From Candidatus Cloacimonadota bacterium (lineage in GTDB: Bacteria; Cloacimonadota; Cloacimonadia; Cloacimonadales; Cloacimonadaceae): DNA of 64,000 bases. The notes beneath the pieces were generated by a model. The model did not search any database. It was not told the DNA's origin and worked only from the letters and a program-made list of their open reading frames with translations. The translations under genes were made by a program, and so were the position numbers. The stretch covers positions 124,001 through 188,000 of the forward strand of contig JAKOXG010000006.1 of the NCBI GenBank assembly GCA_029781115.1, in the 5' to 3' direction. Below are positions 16,989 through 26,729 of the stretch, one piece after another. The first letter of the stretch is position 1. Every line of letters starts with the position of its first letter.

Positions 16989-19816
16989 AGGTAAGAGAGA
17001 TAATAGAACTTTTTACCTCTCACGACCTCAAGCCAGAGTGCTATGAACTGGAACTTGAGCAAGAAATCCACGGCACCCCCATCACGGACACCCGTCTGGT
17101 TGGTAGTGGAGACATCTTCATCGCAATCAAGGGGTTAAGCTTTGACGGGCACAGTTTTATAGAACAAGCTGTCTCACAAAAAGCAGCACTGGTGGTGGGC
17201 ACAGAAGAACCACGGGGTAAATATGGCTATATCAAGGTGAACGACAGCCGCAAAGCCGCAGCGCTATTGGCTGGATTGTATTATCAGAATCCTTCTTCCA
17301 GTTTCAGGCTCATCGGCGTCACCGGCACAAACGGCAAGACCAGCACTTCCCTGGTTATCTTTTATGCCCTCAAGAGTTTGGGGCTGAAAGTGGGCTGGAT
17401 CGGCACTTTGGGCTATAAGATCAACGATGATCACTATGAGACCCAGCACACCACTCCGGATATCATGGAGTTGAACCGCATCCTGGCTGACATGCGCAAG
17501 GAAGAGGTGAGCTACGTGATCCTGGAGGTGTCTTCGCATGCTATCGCTTTGGACAGGGTTTATGGGCTGGAATTTGACCTGTGTATGTTCACCAATCTCA
17601 GCCGCGATCACCTCGATTTTCATGGGAATATGAACGAATATTTTGAGGTGAAGTCAAGCTGGTTTGACCCTGTAAGGCTGGGGCGAAGTGTAGCAATCAT
17701 CAATACATCAGATAGTTATGGAGCGGAACTGGCCGAGGATTTGACCCATGGTTTGGGCTCCGTGTTTACCGTGGGATACTCTGATGCTGCCTATAGAATT
17801 GAAGATTTGAAATGTGATTTGGACGGGCTTTCCTTCTCCTTTAGAACCAATGAAGGGAGAGTGACCCTGCGAAGTGGATTGATTGGCGAATTTAATGCTA
17901 TCAATATCGCTATGGCCGCTACAGCACTACATTTGATGAGCTATGATCTGAGAGACATCCAATATGCCATCCACGAGGCTAAGACCGTTCCCGGGCGCAT
18001 GCAAAGCGTGTCAAACGACCGGGGCATCGGCATTTATGTGGATTATGCCCACACGCCGGATGCCATCGAAACGGTATTGAAGACCGCGAGGAGACTGCCT
18101 CATAATAAGATCTTGTGCCTCATGGGTGCAGGTGGAGACAGGGACAAGGGCAAACGGCCCCTGATGCTGAGTTCTGCGCTGAGGCATTCGGATTTTGTCA
18201 TCATTACAGATGACAACCCCCGCAGCGAAAACCCGGAAAGCATTATCTCGGATATCATCAGCGGCTCGCATCTGGATCTGCCCTGGTGGATCATCAGAGA
18301 CAGGGCTTTGGCGATCCAGGTCATCCTTAGCTTGGCAAACCCGCGGGACATCGTGGTAATCTGTGGTAAAGGACACGAAAACTATCAGGAAATCGAGGGG
18401 CACAGGCACCATTTTGACGATGTGGAGACGGTAAATCAGTTTTTGGCAAGTGAGATAGAGCCCGATCCACAAGCGCTGAGCCTGCCTCTGGATGCGACCA
18501 TGCTCAAGGTTATCCTGGGAATCCCGCATCAGGAGAATGAGGTTGGCTACCACCCGCCCCGCAGCTATCGCTATATTTCCACCGACAGCCGCTATCTGAA
18601 GCCGGGCTCGGTGTTTTTTGCACTCAAAGGGCTCAATTTTGACGGCCACTCCTTCCTGCCGGAGGTGCTGAAAGATGAGAGCAATTTCGCCATCGGAGAG
18701 ACTGATATTCAGGCGGATAATTACCATCAGGCACCTTCTTCCATCGAGGCTTTGGCCGCTGTGCACAGCAAGTATATTGGCATGTTTGCGCTTTATAAGA
18801 TTGCGCTCACTGGTAGCACAGGTAAGACCAGCACCAAAGAGATTCTGGCAAACATCCTCTCCAGCGATGCGCCCACACTCAAAACAGCTGCTAACGAAAA
18901 CAATATCATAGGCTTATGTCAGACAATCCGGAGGGTGAAGCCCCAGCATCAGTATGGAGTTTTTGAGCTGGGAACCAACCATTTTGGCGAGATTTCGCAG
19001 ATGCTGGAAACGTTGCATCCACATGCGGGTATGCTGATCAATATCGGACCTTCGCATCTGGAACACTTTGGCTCTGAAGATGGCGTCTTTAAGGAAAAGA
19101 GCGTTATCCTGGATCAGAATATGCAGCTGAGGCTCTATGATGGCGACGACTCCAGATTTGCCAAATATGCTGCCAATTCCATCGGAGTGGGCTATACCGA
19201 CGCATGCAAATATCAGATCACCGAGGTGAGGGATAGTGCCAGGGGTCAAAGCTTTAAGCTTGCCGGACATAGCTTTGAAGTTCCCAGCAAAGCACCGCAC
19301 TGGGTGCTCAATGCTGCCTTTGCCATCGCTTTGGCTTTGGAAAAAGGCATTGAACCTGAGGTCATCCAATCAGGGCTGATGCTGCCGCTCAGCCTGCATC
19401 ACCGCATGGAAACAGACCAGATTGGGGATACCATCCTGATCTCGGATTGCTACAATGCCAATCCCGTCTCCATGCGTAATGCCTTGGAATATTGGCAGAA
19501 GCTTGCGCCCGAGAAACCGCATCTGGCCTTTCTGGGTGATATGTTGGAGCTGGGAGAAATGGCGGAGGAATATCATCGGATGATCGGAGCTATCCTGGCG
19601 GAATCGAAAGTGGATGGACTCTTCACCGTGGGAGAGCTGAGCCGGCATTATCAACCCCTGCAATCACAAGCAGCCAGCCTTCACTTTGAGAATGTGGATG
19701 AGCTGATCAAAGCTTGGAACCAGGTCCGGATTCCCTCTGATGCCGTGATCTTGGTGAAAGCATCCAATGGCATCAAACTGGCAAAACTGCTGCCCCTCTT
19801 GGGTAAAGGAGAATAA
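16985..19816 (+). CDS. murE-murF: Fused MurE-MurF ligase
   Basis: One uninterrupted 943-residue frame holds two complete Mur ligases. MurE (about 1-480) has its own N-terminal UDP-binding domain, the P-loop GTNGKTS (114-120), and the D410-N-P-R box at 410-413 that selects meso-diaminopimelate. MurF (about 490-943) has a second UDP-binding domain (ISTDSRYLKPGSVFFALKG), the P-loop GSTGKTST (610-617), AANENNIIGLC, and DCYNANPVSM. The protein should add meso-DAP and then D-Ala-D-Ala to the UDP-MurNAc peptide. Both catalytic halves look intact. MurE-MurF fusions are known from some other bacteria such as Bordetella. It overlaps ftsI by 4 nt and abuts mraY. Confidence 0.96.
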   Translation: MKVREIIELFTSHDLKPECYELELEQEIHGTPITDTRLVGSGDIFIAIKGLSFDGHSFIEQAVSQKAALVVGTEEPRGKYGYIKVNDSRKAAALLAGLYYQNPSSSFRLIGVTGTNGKTSTSLVIFYALKSLGLKVGWIGTLGYKINDDHYETQHTTPDIMELNRILADMRKEEVSYVILEVSSHAIALDRVYGLEFDLCMFTNLSRDHLDFHGNMNEYFEVKSSWFDPVRLGRSVAIINTSDSYGAELAEDLTHGLGSVFTVGYSDAAYRIEDLKCDLDGLSFSFRTNEGRVTLRSGLIGEFNAINIAMAATALHLMSYDLRDIQYAIHEAKTVPGRMQSVSNDRGIGIYVDYAHTPDAIETVLKTARRLPHNKILCLMGAGGDRDKGKRPLMLSSALRHSDFVIITDDNPRSENPESIISDIISGSHLDLPWWIIRDRALAIQVILSLANPRDIVVICGKGHENYQEIEGHRHHFDDVETVNQFLASEIEPDPQALSLPLDATMLKVILGIPHQENEVGYHPPRSYRYISTDSRYLKPGSVFFALKGLNFDGHSFLPEVLKDESNFAIGETDIQADNYHQAPSSIEALAAVHSKYIGMFALYKIALTGSTGKTSTKEILANILSSDAPTLKTAANENNIIGLCQTIRRVKPQHQYGVFELGTNHFGEISQMLETLHPHAGMLINIGPSHLEHFGSEDGVFKEKSVILDQNMQLRLYDGDDSRFAKYAANSIGVGYTDACKYQITEVRDSARGQSFKLAGHSFEVPSKAPHWVLNAAFAIALALEKGIEPEVIQSGLMLPLSLHHRMETDQIGDTILISDCYNANPVSMRNALEYWQKLAPEKPHLAFLGDMLELGEMAEEYHRMIGAILAESKVDGLFTVGELSRHYQPLQSQAASLHFENVDELIKAWNQVRIPSDAVILVKASNGIKLAKLLPLLGKGE

Positions 19817-20920
19817 ATGCTCTATCATCTACTATTTCCCTTGGCCAGATATAGCATCATGTTCAACGTGTTTCGCTATGTGACCTTCCGCTCGATCGGA
19901 GCTTTTATCACCTCTTTGCTGTTGTCTTTGGTCTTGGGGCCTTGGTTTATCGGTCAATTAAAGCACTTTTCCGCCGTGGAGACCATCGATGAAGATGCAC
20001 CCGAAAAGCACTCCATCAAAGCAGGAACTCCCACCATGGGCGGTATCATCATCCTCAGCTCACTGCTCATTTCCTCCTTTTTGTGGAATAACCTTTCCAA
20101 CAACTCCATCCTGATGATGTATCTCACCACCGTGTGGCTGGGACTGTTGGGCTTTCTGGATGACTATTTGAAAAACTTTGTGAAAGCAAAGAAGGGCTTG
20201 GTGCCCAAATACAAGCTCTGGGGGCAGATCAGCGTGGCTCTGCTGCTCACTCTGGCCATCTATTACGGTGCGGAATGTGGCAATAGCGTCTCCGCCCTGC
20301 AGATACCCTTCTTTAAGAATACCTATCTTGAACTGGGCATACTCTTTATCCCCTTTACCATGTTCTTCATCGTGGGAACCTCCAATGCCGTCAACCTCAC
20401 CGATGGCTTGGATGGCTTGGCTGCGGGGGTGATGATCTCTTCCGCATTGGGACTGGGTGTGATGGCCTATCTCAAAGGTAACTATGTGGCCGCAGACTAC
20501 CTGAACCTGGAGTTTATACCCTCTGCGGGGGAGCTGACCGTCTTCATTGCGGCAATGATCGGCACGCTCATCGGCTTTTTGTGGTTCAATTCCTATCCCG
20601 CACAAGTCTTTATGGGAGATACCGGTTCGCTCACCATGGGCGGTGTTTTGGCGGTGATCTCCGTCATCCTCAAGGAGCAGATATTCTTCATGATTATCGG
20701 CTCCATCTTTATTTATGAAACCCTGTCCGTGATCATTCAACGCTCCTGGTTCAGATACACCAAAAAGCGGTATGGCACGGGAAGACGCGTGTTCCTATGC
20801 GCCCCTGCTCACCATCACTATGAGCTCAAAGGGCTGCATGAATCCAAGATCGTGATCCGCTTCTGGATCATCGCCCTCCTCTTGGTGGCGATCGGACTCA
20901 GCACCATCAAGCTTCGATAG
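19817..20920 (+). CDS. mraY: Phospho-MurNAc-pentapeptide transferase MraY
   Basis: 367 residues with ten hydrophobic segments. Family blocks: KHSIKAGTPTMGGI (about 56-69), LGFLDDYLK with the catalytic aspartates (about 113-121), NAVNLTDGLDGLA (about 195-207), FMGDTGSLTMGG (about 266-277), and the terminal APAHHHYELKG histidine loop. It transfers phospho-MurNAc-pentapeptide to undecaprenyl phosphate at the inner face of the cytoplasmic membrane, giving lipid I. Start ATG at 19817 follows AAAGGAG directly after the murEF stop. Confidence 0.97.
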   Translation: MLYHLLFPLARYSIMFNVFRYVTFRSIGAFITSLLLSLVLGPWFIGQLKHFSAVETIDEDAPEKHSIKAGTPTMGGIIILSSLLISSFLWNNLSNNSILMMYLTTVWLGLLGFLDDYLKNFVKAKKGLVPKYKLWGQISVALLLTLAIYYGAECGNSVSALQIPFFKNTYLELGILFIPFTMFFIVGTSNAVNLTDGLDGLAAGVMISSALGLGVMAYLKGNYVAADYLNLEFIPSAGELTVFIAAMIGTLIGFLWFNSYPAQVFMGDTGSLTMGGVLAVISVILKEQIFFMIIGSIFIYETLSVIIQRSWFRYTKKRYGTGRRVFLCAPAHHHYELKGLHESKIVIRFWIIALLLVAIGLSTIKLR

Positions 20921-20936
20921 GCGAGGGAAATCAGCT

Positions 20937-22298
20937 ATGTTTGACACCAATATCCGCTACGCTGTGCTGGGACTGGCACGGAGTGGAATCGCCGCTGCTT
21001 ACAAGATACGTGAACTCGGTGGAACTGCTTTCCTGAGCGATAATAAGCCGCGAGAACAGATTGCGGAAGCTGCCCAGTTGGAAGCTGACTTTGAGTGTGA
21101 GTTTGGTGCTCACTCGGATCGACTTTTAGACTTCCCCGTCTGGATCATCAGTCCCGGCATCCCGCTTACTGCGCCAGTCATCCAAAAGGGGATCAAGGCT
21201 GGCATAGAGATCATCAGCGAGATAGAATTTGGCTACCGGATCATGCACGAAGGCAGCAAGATCATCGCTGTGACCGGCTCCAATGGCAAGAGCACCACCG
21301 TCAGCCTCATCCATCATTGCCTCTCGGCTATGGGCTATAAGTCCATCCTGGCAGGCAATATCGGAGACGCTCTCTGCAGCTATCCCATCGAGAAAACAGG
21401 CATAGATTACATCGTGCTGGAGGTCTCCAGCTTCCAATTGGACACCATCAAGAGTTTTAAGGCAGATGTCGCCGTGCTGGTCAATATCACGCCGGATCAC
21501 CTGGATCGCTATAAAGATTTTGACGACTATGCCCAGAGCAAGATGCGTGTCTTCCTCAACCAAACTTCAGCTGATGACGCCGTGATCTGCACGGATTCGG
21601 AACCCATCATGCAACGCATCCAGCAGATAAAGGCCAAGCAGCATCGCTACTCGCTCAAGAGCTGCTATTCTGAGGTGCATGCCTGGATGGATAAAGAGTA
21701 TATACAGATAGGCAGCAAGCATCGCTGCTCTATCGATGATCTGACCATCAAAGGCCCGCACAATCATGCCAACTTCATGGCTGCAATGCTATCTATCCAG
21801 GCATTGGGACTGGAACTTGATGCCGCAATCGAGGCAGCGAAGAGCTTTCCATCTCTCCCCCATCGCCTGGAATATGTAGCCAGTGTGGCGGGCGTGGGCT
21901 TTTACAACGACTCCAAGGCTACCAACACCGATAGCGTGAAAAGTGCTCTCATCTCCTTTGGCAAGCCTATCAGAGTGATCATGGGCGGCAGTGACAAGGG
22001 CGAAGACTTTGGCGTGCTGACAGATATGCTCAGCCAATGGGCGGTCAAAGTCTACATCTGTGGCGACACCGAAGCCAAGATGCTCCAAGCCTGGCAGGGC
22101 AAACTCCCTCTCGCTACTTTCCAAGATTTTGGTGCCTGCGTGCAAACCGCTTTCGAGGAATCCAGCCCGGGAGACGTGGTCTTGCTTTCACCTGCAGCGG
22201 CGAGCTTTGACAGATTTCAAAACTATCAGCATCGGGGCGAAGTCTTTAAACAAATCGTGCAATCTATAGCACTGGAAGGAAATCATGAAGAGAAATAG
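20937..22298 (+). CDS. murD: UDP-N-acetylmuramoyl-L-alanine--D-glutamate ligase MurD
   Basis: 453 residues, normal length. An N-terminal Rossmann fold (VLGLARSGIAAA), P-loop TGSNGKST, LEVSSFQLD, NITPDHLDRY, PHRLEYV and NDSKATNTDSVKSAL are all present. It adds D-glutamate to UDP-MurNAc-L-Ala in the cytoplasm. It is 16 nt after mraY with a GAGGGAAA-type ribosome binding site, and its 3' end overlaps ftsW by 14 nt. Confidence 0.96.
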   Translation: MFDTNIRYAVLGLARSGIAAAYKIRELGGTAFLSDNKPREQIAEAAQLEADFECEFGAHSDRLLDFPVWIISPGIPLTAPVIQKGIKAGIEIISEIEFGYRIMHEGSKIIAVTGSNGKSTTVSLIHHCLSAMGYKSILAGNIGDALCSYPIEKTGIDYIVLEVSSFQLDTIKSFKADVAVLVNITPDHLDRYKDFDDYAQSKMRVFLNQTSADDAVICTDSEPIMQRIQQIKAKQHRYSLKSCYSEVHAWMDKEYIQIGSKHRCSIDDLTIKGPHNHANFMAAMLSIQALGLELDAAIEAAKSFPSLPHRLEYVASVAGVGFYNDSKATNTDSVKSALISFGKPIRVIMGGSDKGEDFGVLTDMLSQWAVKVYICGDTEAKMLQAWQGKLPLATFQDFGACVQTAFEESSPGDVVLLSPAAASFDRFQNYQHRGEVFKQIVQSIALEGNHEEK

Positions 22299-23421
22299 CC
22301 CCAGCCAACACATTGTTTCCTACGACTGGATGATGGCGCTCAGCTTTATCTTCCTGTGCATGATAGGTTTGTATATGATGATGAACATCGCTTCAAACCA
22401 AAATCAGCCCGGCTTCATCCGCAACCATGTCATCTTTTTGGTGGTCTCCGGCATCTCTACCCTCATCGTGTTTAAGTTTCCCAATATCAGCAAGATGCGC
22501 TGGCTACCAATATTCTTGATTTTCCTCTCTATAGCCCTGCTGATAGTGGTGCTGATCATGGGCACTACCATCAAGGGAGGCACAAGGTCTATTCGCTTTA
22601 TGGGCATAGGGTTCCAGCCCAGCTTCTTGGCCAGAGTAGCCCTGATCTTCCTCTTTGCAGACCACTTTTCCAGAAAACAAGAGGAACTGGCCACAGCAGA
22701 CGTCAAAGGCCTCATCAAGAATTTCTATCCTCTGATCATCATCACCGGCATCATCTACTTCCTGATCTATATGGAGCGCCACCTCAGCACCATCGTGATC
22801 AACGCAGCCACGCTGCTGACGCTCACCGTCTACGCTGGAATCCGCTACCGCTATGTGTTTGTGATGCTTTTGATCGGTGTGGTAGCCTTTGTAGCCATCA
22901 TCTCCTTCGGTGCAGAATTCAGAAGCAGCCGCATCGAGGCATACAAGACTTATTTCCTGCTCACTCAGTCAGATAGCGCTGAACCGAACCCCAGTGATTA
23001 CAACGTGAGAGAAAGCATCACTGCCCTTTCCCGTGGCGGACTGCTGGGAACAGGCGTAAACCGCGGCAGAGCAAAGCATTCCTACCTCCCTGAGGCAAGG
23101 ACGGACTACATTTTCACCGTGATTGGCGAGGAGTTTGGCTTCCTCGGTGCCTTTGTCGTCATTTTCCTGCACTCTGTGCTCTTCTTCAGGGCATTTAAGA
23201 CGGCCAACGAGCAGGAGGACATATATCTCAAACTGCTCTGTGCCGGCTTGGCTATGAACATCTATTACAACGTGTTAGTGAATACCGGCGTGGCGATGTC
23301 CATCATACCTTCCACAGGGAACACGCTGCCCTTCATCAGTTACGGCGGTTCGGCTCTGCTCATCGACTCCCTGAGCGTGGGTGTGATGCTGAATATCAGC
23401 ACCAAGAGGAAGACGCTATGA
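22285..23421 (+). CDS. ftsW: Septal peptidoglycan glycosyltransferase FtsW (SEDS family)
   Basis: 378 residues with about ten transmembrane helices. Starts near SYDWMMALSFIFLCMIGLYMM. SEDS signatures include GGTRSIRFMGIGFQPS (about 92-107), a YMERHLSTIVI segment, NRGRAKHSYLPEARTDYIFTVIGEEFGF (split: NRGRAKHSYLPEARTD, FTVIGEEFG) and the C-terminal STGNTLPFISYGGSALL. FtsW polymerises lipid II at the division site together with the PBP encoded upstream. The start lies inside murD; the stop overlaps murG by ATGA. Confidence 0.95.
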   Translation: MKRNSPSQHIVSYDWMMALSFIFLCMIGLYMMMNIASNQNQPGFIRNHVIFLVVSGISTLIVFKFPNISKMRWLPIFLIFLSIALLIVVLIMGTTIKGGTRSIRFMGIGFQPSFLARVALIFLFADHFSRKQEELATADVKGLIKNFYPLIIITGIIYFLIYMERHLSTIVINAATLLTLTVYAGIRYRYVFVMLLIGVVAFVAIISFGAEFRSSRIEAYKTYFLLTQSDSAEPNPSDYNVRESITALSRGGLLGTGVNRGRAKHSYLPEARTDYIFTVIGEEFGFLGAFVVIFLHSVLFFRAFKTANEQEDIYLKLLCAGLAMNIYYNVLVNTGVAMSIIPSTGNTLPFISYGGSALLIDSLSVGVMLNISTKRKTL

Positions 23422-24506
23422 AGTTTATCTTTGGTTGTGGAGGCACGGGCGGACACATCTACCCCGCCTTGGCTTTGGCTCATGAATTTGCGCTGGATGG
23501 GCATGAAAACATGTTCATCGGCAATATTGACAGTATGGAAGAGCGACTGGTGAAGCGCGAGGGCTATCCCTTCTTACCCATTCAGGTGATGAAGCTCAGC
23601 CGCAAGCTGCATCCCTCGCTTTTGGCTTTCCCCTTCTACCTGGGAGCCAGCATTATCGATTGTGTCAGCTATCTCAAGAAGCAGCGTCCGGATGGCGTGA
23701 TCTGCACCGGTGGCTATGTGTCCGGTCCTGTAGCCATTGCAGCTGTTTTGCTCAGGATACCCCTTTATTTCCACGAAAGCAACAGCTTCCCGGGCATCAC
23801 CACCAGATATTTGGCCAAGCGCACCACCATCACCTTTGTGTGTTGGGACTTTGCTTTCAAATATCTCAAAGGTGCACCCGTGAAGATGAGCCAAATCCCC
23901 CTCATGCCGCGCAAAGAAGCTCAGATGGAGCCGGAAGAGAAGCTGGAGCATTTTGACCGCAGCAAGCCCATCATCCTGATCACGGGCGGCTCCCAAGGCT
24001 CATTAAAGATCAATGAGGCGATAGACCAGGCACTACCCGGCATGCTTGATAAAGGCTGGCAACTCATCTGGCAGACCGGCAAAACCGGCTACCAGACCTA
24101 CAGCAGCAAGCATCAAGACAAGGAGGGTGTGCACATCTTTGCCTTTTCGCCCTCATTACCCCTCTTTTACAACATGGCAGACCTGGCCATCTCCCGCTCA
24201 GGAGCCATGACTTTGGCGGAACAGATGGACAACCACATACCCGCCATCCTCATCCCCCTGCCCAGTTCTGCTGAAAACCATCAGTTTTACAACGCCAAGG
24301 AGCAAGAAGACAAGGGCATCGCCATCTGCTTGGAGCAAAAGGACTTGAATCCAAAAGTCCTGATCGGCGCAGTGGAGAAGATACTGCGCAACAAAGAAGC
24401 TTATAAGCAGAATCTGGCTGCCCTCCCACCAAACACGGCCAGAAAAGACATCTGCCAGGAAATATTAGACAGCTTGGAGGTTACTCATGCTGGGAAAAAC
24501 TCGTAA
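23418..24506 (+). CDS. murG: UDP-GlcNAc:lipid I N-acetylglucosaminyltransferase MurG
   Basis: 362 residues. N-terminal GGTGGHIYPALALA with the glycine-rich loop, VCTGGYVSGPV-like block (CTGGYVSGPVAIAA), HESNSFPGITTRYLA, then the C-terminal donor domain with TGGSQGSLKINEA, FSPSLPLFYNMADLAISRSGAMTL (split as FSPSLPLFYNMADL, SRSGAMTLAE) and HQFYNAKE. It adds GlcNAc to lipid I to give lipid II. It overlaps ftsW by 4 nt and murC by 20 nt. Confidence 0.96.
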   Translation: MKFIFGCGGTGGHIYPALALAHEFALDGHENMFIGNIDSMEERLVKREGYPFLPIQVMKLSRKLHPSLLAFPFYLGASIIDCVSYLKKQRPDGVICTGGYVSGPVAIAAVLLRIPLYFHESNSFPGITTRYLAKRTTITFVCWDFAFKYLKGAPVKMSQIPLMPRKEAQMEPEEKLEHFDRSKPIILITGGSQGSLKINEAIDQALPGMLDKGWQLIWQTGKTGYQTYSSKHQDKEGVHIFAFSPSLPLFYNMADLAISRSGAMTLAEQMDNHIPAILIPLPSSAENHQFYNAKEQEDKGIAICLEQKDLNPKVLIGAVEKILRNKEAYKQNLAALPPNTARKDICQEILDSLEVTHAGKNS

Positions 24507-25899
24507 GATACACTTTATCGGAATAGGCGGCATAGGAATGAGCGGCATCGCTGAATTCCTGCACAATCAAGGCCTGGAAATCACCGGTTCGGACATGAAG
24601 AAGACCGAAGTCACCGAGCACCTTGAAAGCTTGGGCATCATTGTGCATGAAGGTCATAGCCCCCAAAACATCACCGATGCAGACGTGGTGGTAAAATCCT
24701 CTGCCGTGACGGATGAAAATGCCGAAGTGATCGCCGCAAAAGCCCTCAACATCCCTGTGATTCGCAGAGCCGAGATGCTGGCTGAGATCACCCGCATGAG
24801 CTTCAGCATCGGTATTTCGGGCACACACGGCAAGACCACCACCACCTCCATGACCGGCATGGTTTTGGAAGCCGCAGGCTTGGAACCCACCATCATCGTG
24901 GGCGGCAAGGTAAAAAACTTCGGCTCCAACAACGTGATGGGCTCCGGCCAATACATTGTGGTGGAAGCAGATGAGTATGATCATAGCTTCCTCTCCCTGA
25001 GTCCCTGCATCGCCGGCATCACAAATATCGATGCAGACCATCTGGACTGCTATCAAAACCTGGACAACATCAAAGATGCCTTTGTGGAATATGCAAACAA
25101 AGTCCCCTTCTTTGGCAGTGTGATTTGCTGTTTGGACGATCCCGGCGTGCAGTCTATCCTGCCCCGTATCAACAAAAAGATACTCACTTACGGCTTATCC
25201 CGCCAGGCAGACATCCAGGCGCTGGACATCAAGATGGAAGGCTTGAGCTGCAGCTACAACCTCAGCTACAAGGGCTACAACCTCGGTACCATCAAGATGG
25301 ACGTGACGGGGAAGCATAACATCCTGAACTCGTTGCAAGCCGCAGCCATAGGTCTTGAGCTCGACATCCCTTTTGCACAGATAGCTGCCGGACTGGCCAA
25401 TTACAGCGGCGTCTATCGCAGGTTTGAACTCAAAGGCACAGCCAACGAGATCACCGTTTATGATGACTACGCCCATCACCCCACCGAGATCCAAGCCACT
25501 CTGGAAGCCTTCAAGGACAGCTCATCCAGGCGCATTGTAGCCTTATATCAGCCTCACCTCTATTCCAGAACCCGTGACTTTGCCGTGCAATTTGGCAATT
25601 CCTTCTTCCACTGCGACCAGCTGTTACTCGCCCCCATCTATCCGGCCAGAGAAGCCCCGATCAAGGGCGTGACCAGCCAATTGATCGCCGACGTGGCCAT
25701 AGGCTGTGGACACCGTGGCGTGACACTGATCGACAGCAATGAAAACATCGTGGCAGAAACATTGGCTATCTTGAAGCCAGGTGACATTTTAGTGACCATG
25801 GGAGCCGGCAATATCTGGCAGTATGGTGAAGAAATATTGGCATCTTTGCAGAAAAGTATTGACAGAAATGCTAATCCTAAAAATAGTAGTAACTTATAA
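24487..25899 (+). CDS. murC: UDP-N-acetylmuramate--L-alanine ligase MurC
   Basis: 470 residues. Begins HFIGIGGIGMSGIAEFL, then P-loop GTHGKTTTTSM (about 115-125), EADEYDHSFLSL, NIDADHLDCY, GVYRRFELKG and YDDYAHHPTEIQATL, all MurC blocks. It attaches the first alanine to UDP-MurNAc. It overlaps murG by 20 nt. In many genomes murB follows; here a 71-nt AT-rich gap (25900-25970) leads to ftsQ and murB is at the left end of the window. Confidence 0.96.
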   Translation: MLGKTRKIHFIGIGGIGMSGIAEFLHNQGLEITGSDMKKTEVTEHLESLGIIVHEGHSPQNITDADVVVKSSAVTDENAEVIAAKALNIPVIRRAEMLAEITRMSFSIGISGTHGKTTTTSMTGMVLEAAGLEPTIIVGGKVKNFGSNNVMGSGQYIVVEADEYDHSFLSLSPCIAGITNIDADHLDCYQNLDNIKDAFVEYANKVPFFGSVICCLDDPGVQSILPRINKKILTYGLSRQADIQALDIKMEGLSCSYNLSYKGYNLGTIKMDVTGKHNILNSLQAAAIGLELDIPFAQIAAGLANYSGVYRRFELKGTANEITVYDDYAHHPTEIQATLEAFKDSSSRRIVALYQPHLYSRTRDFAVQFGNSFFHCDQLLLAPIYPAREAPIKGVTSQLIADVAIGCGHRGVTLIDSNENIVAETLAILKPGDILVTMGAGNIWQYGEEILASLQKSIDRNANPKNSSNL

Positions 25900-25970
25900 G
25901 CATGAATTGAGAATATGAGTTTTTATCAATTCAGACCTAAGCACTTAGAATAACAAGAAGGTAGCGATCC

Positions 25971-26729
25971 ATGAGACCAAAACGTAAACGCAGAGGAAAC
26001 AGCAGGTATTTCCTGTTTTTTGTCCTAATTCTCCTATTTGTAGGAGTTTTGGGCACAGGAATCTACATGCTGCTCACCAACGTCTCATGGTTTGACGTGA
26101 CCAAAATCAGCCACCGCGGCAATTCCATCATCCCTGACAGCTTGATCACGGCCAAGGTGAAGGGCTATTACTCCCAAAACCTTTTCGCCATAAAGTCATC
26201 CAAGATCAGGAAGCAGTTTGCCGGCATAGCCCGTGTGAAGCAGCTCAAGATCAAGAAGAAGCTACCCTCGCATCTGGAGCTCATCTTCACCGAGCATCCC
26301 GCAACCCTTTGGCTCAAGAGCTCTTGCGGCAATCTCTTCCCAGTGGATGAAAACGGCACGGTGCTGGAAAACTACGACGGCATCGCCAAAGAGGATTTGC
26401 CCATCATGAGCGTTTTTCTGAGTGCAAATCAACTGAAACCGGGCACCAAGCTTCAAAACCCATCCTTGCGTAAGGTCCTCGCCTTGCACAACAAGATAGC
26501 CAACGAAGCGCCTGATTTCCTGCCCATGATCTCAGAATATTATATCATAGACAACACCATCCACATCGTCGATGCCCGCCATGGAACCAGCATCATCCCT
26601 TCTACCAAGGACTTGGCAGCCCAGCTCAAGCGCTACCAATTTGTCTTGGACAATGGCAATATAGACCGCCGCTCCACGGTAGACCTCAGATACGATAAGC
26701 AGGTGGTGGTAAAGGAAGGTAATATATGA
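25971..26729 (+). CDS. ftsQ: Cell division protein FtsQ/DivIB
   Basis: 252 residues: basic cytoplasmic N-terminus (RPKRKRRGNSR), one transmembrane helix (about 13-36), then a POTRA domain (FDVTKISHRGNSIIPDSLI, about 42-110) and the FtsQ beta domain (HPATLWLKSSCGNLFPVDENG, split at LKSS). FtsQ bridges early and late division proteins. Sequence similarity is modest as usual, but topology and the place between murC and ftsA decide the call. The stop overlaps ftsA by ATGA. Confidence 0.88.
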   Translation: MRPKRKRRGNSRYFLFFVLILLFVGVLGTGIYMLLTNVSWFDVTKISHRGNSIIPDSLITAKVKGYYSQNLFAIKSSKIRKQFAGIARVKQLKIKKKLPSHLELIFTEHPATLWLKSSCGNLFPVDENGTVLENYDGIAKEDLPIMSVFLSANQLKPGTKLQNPSLRKVLALHNKIANEAPDFLPMISEYYIIDNTIHIVDARHGTSIIPSTKDLAAQLKRYQFVLDNGNIDRRSTVDLRYDKQVVVKEGNI

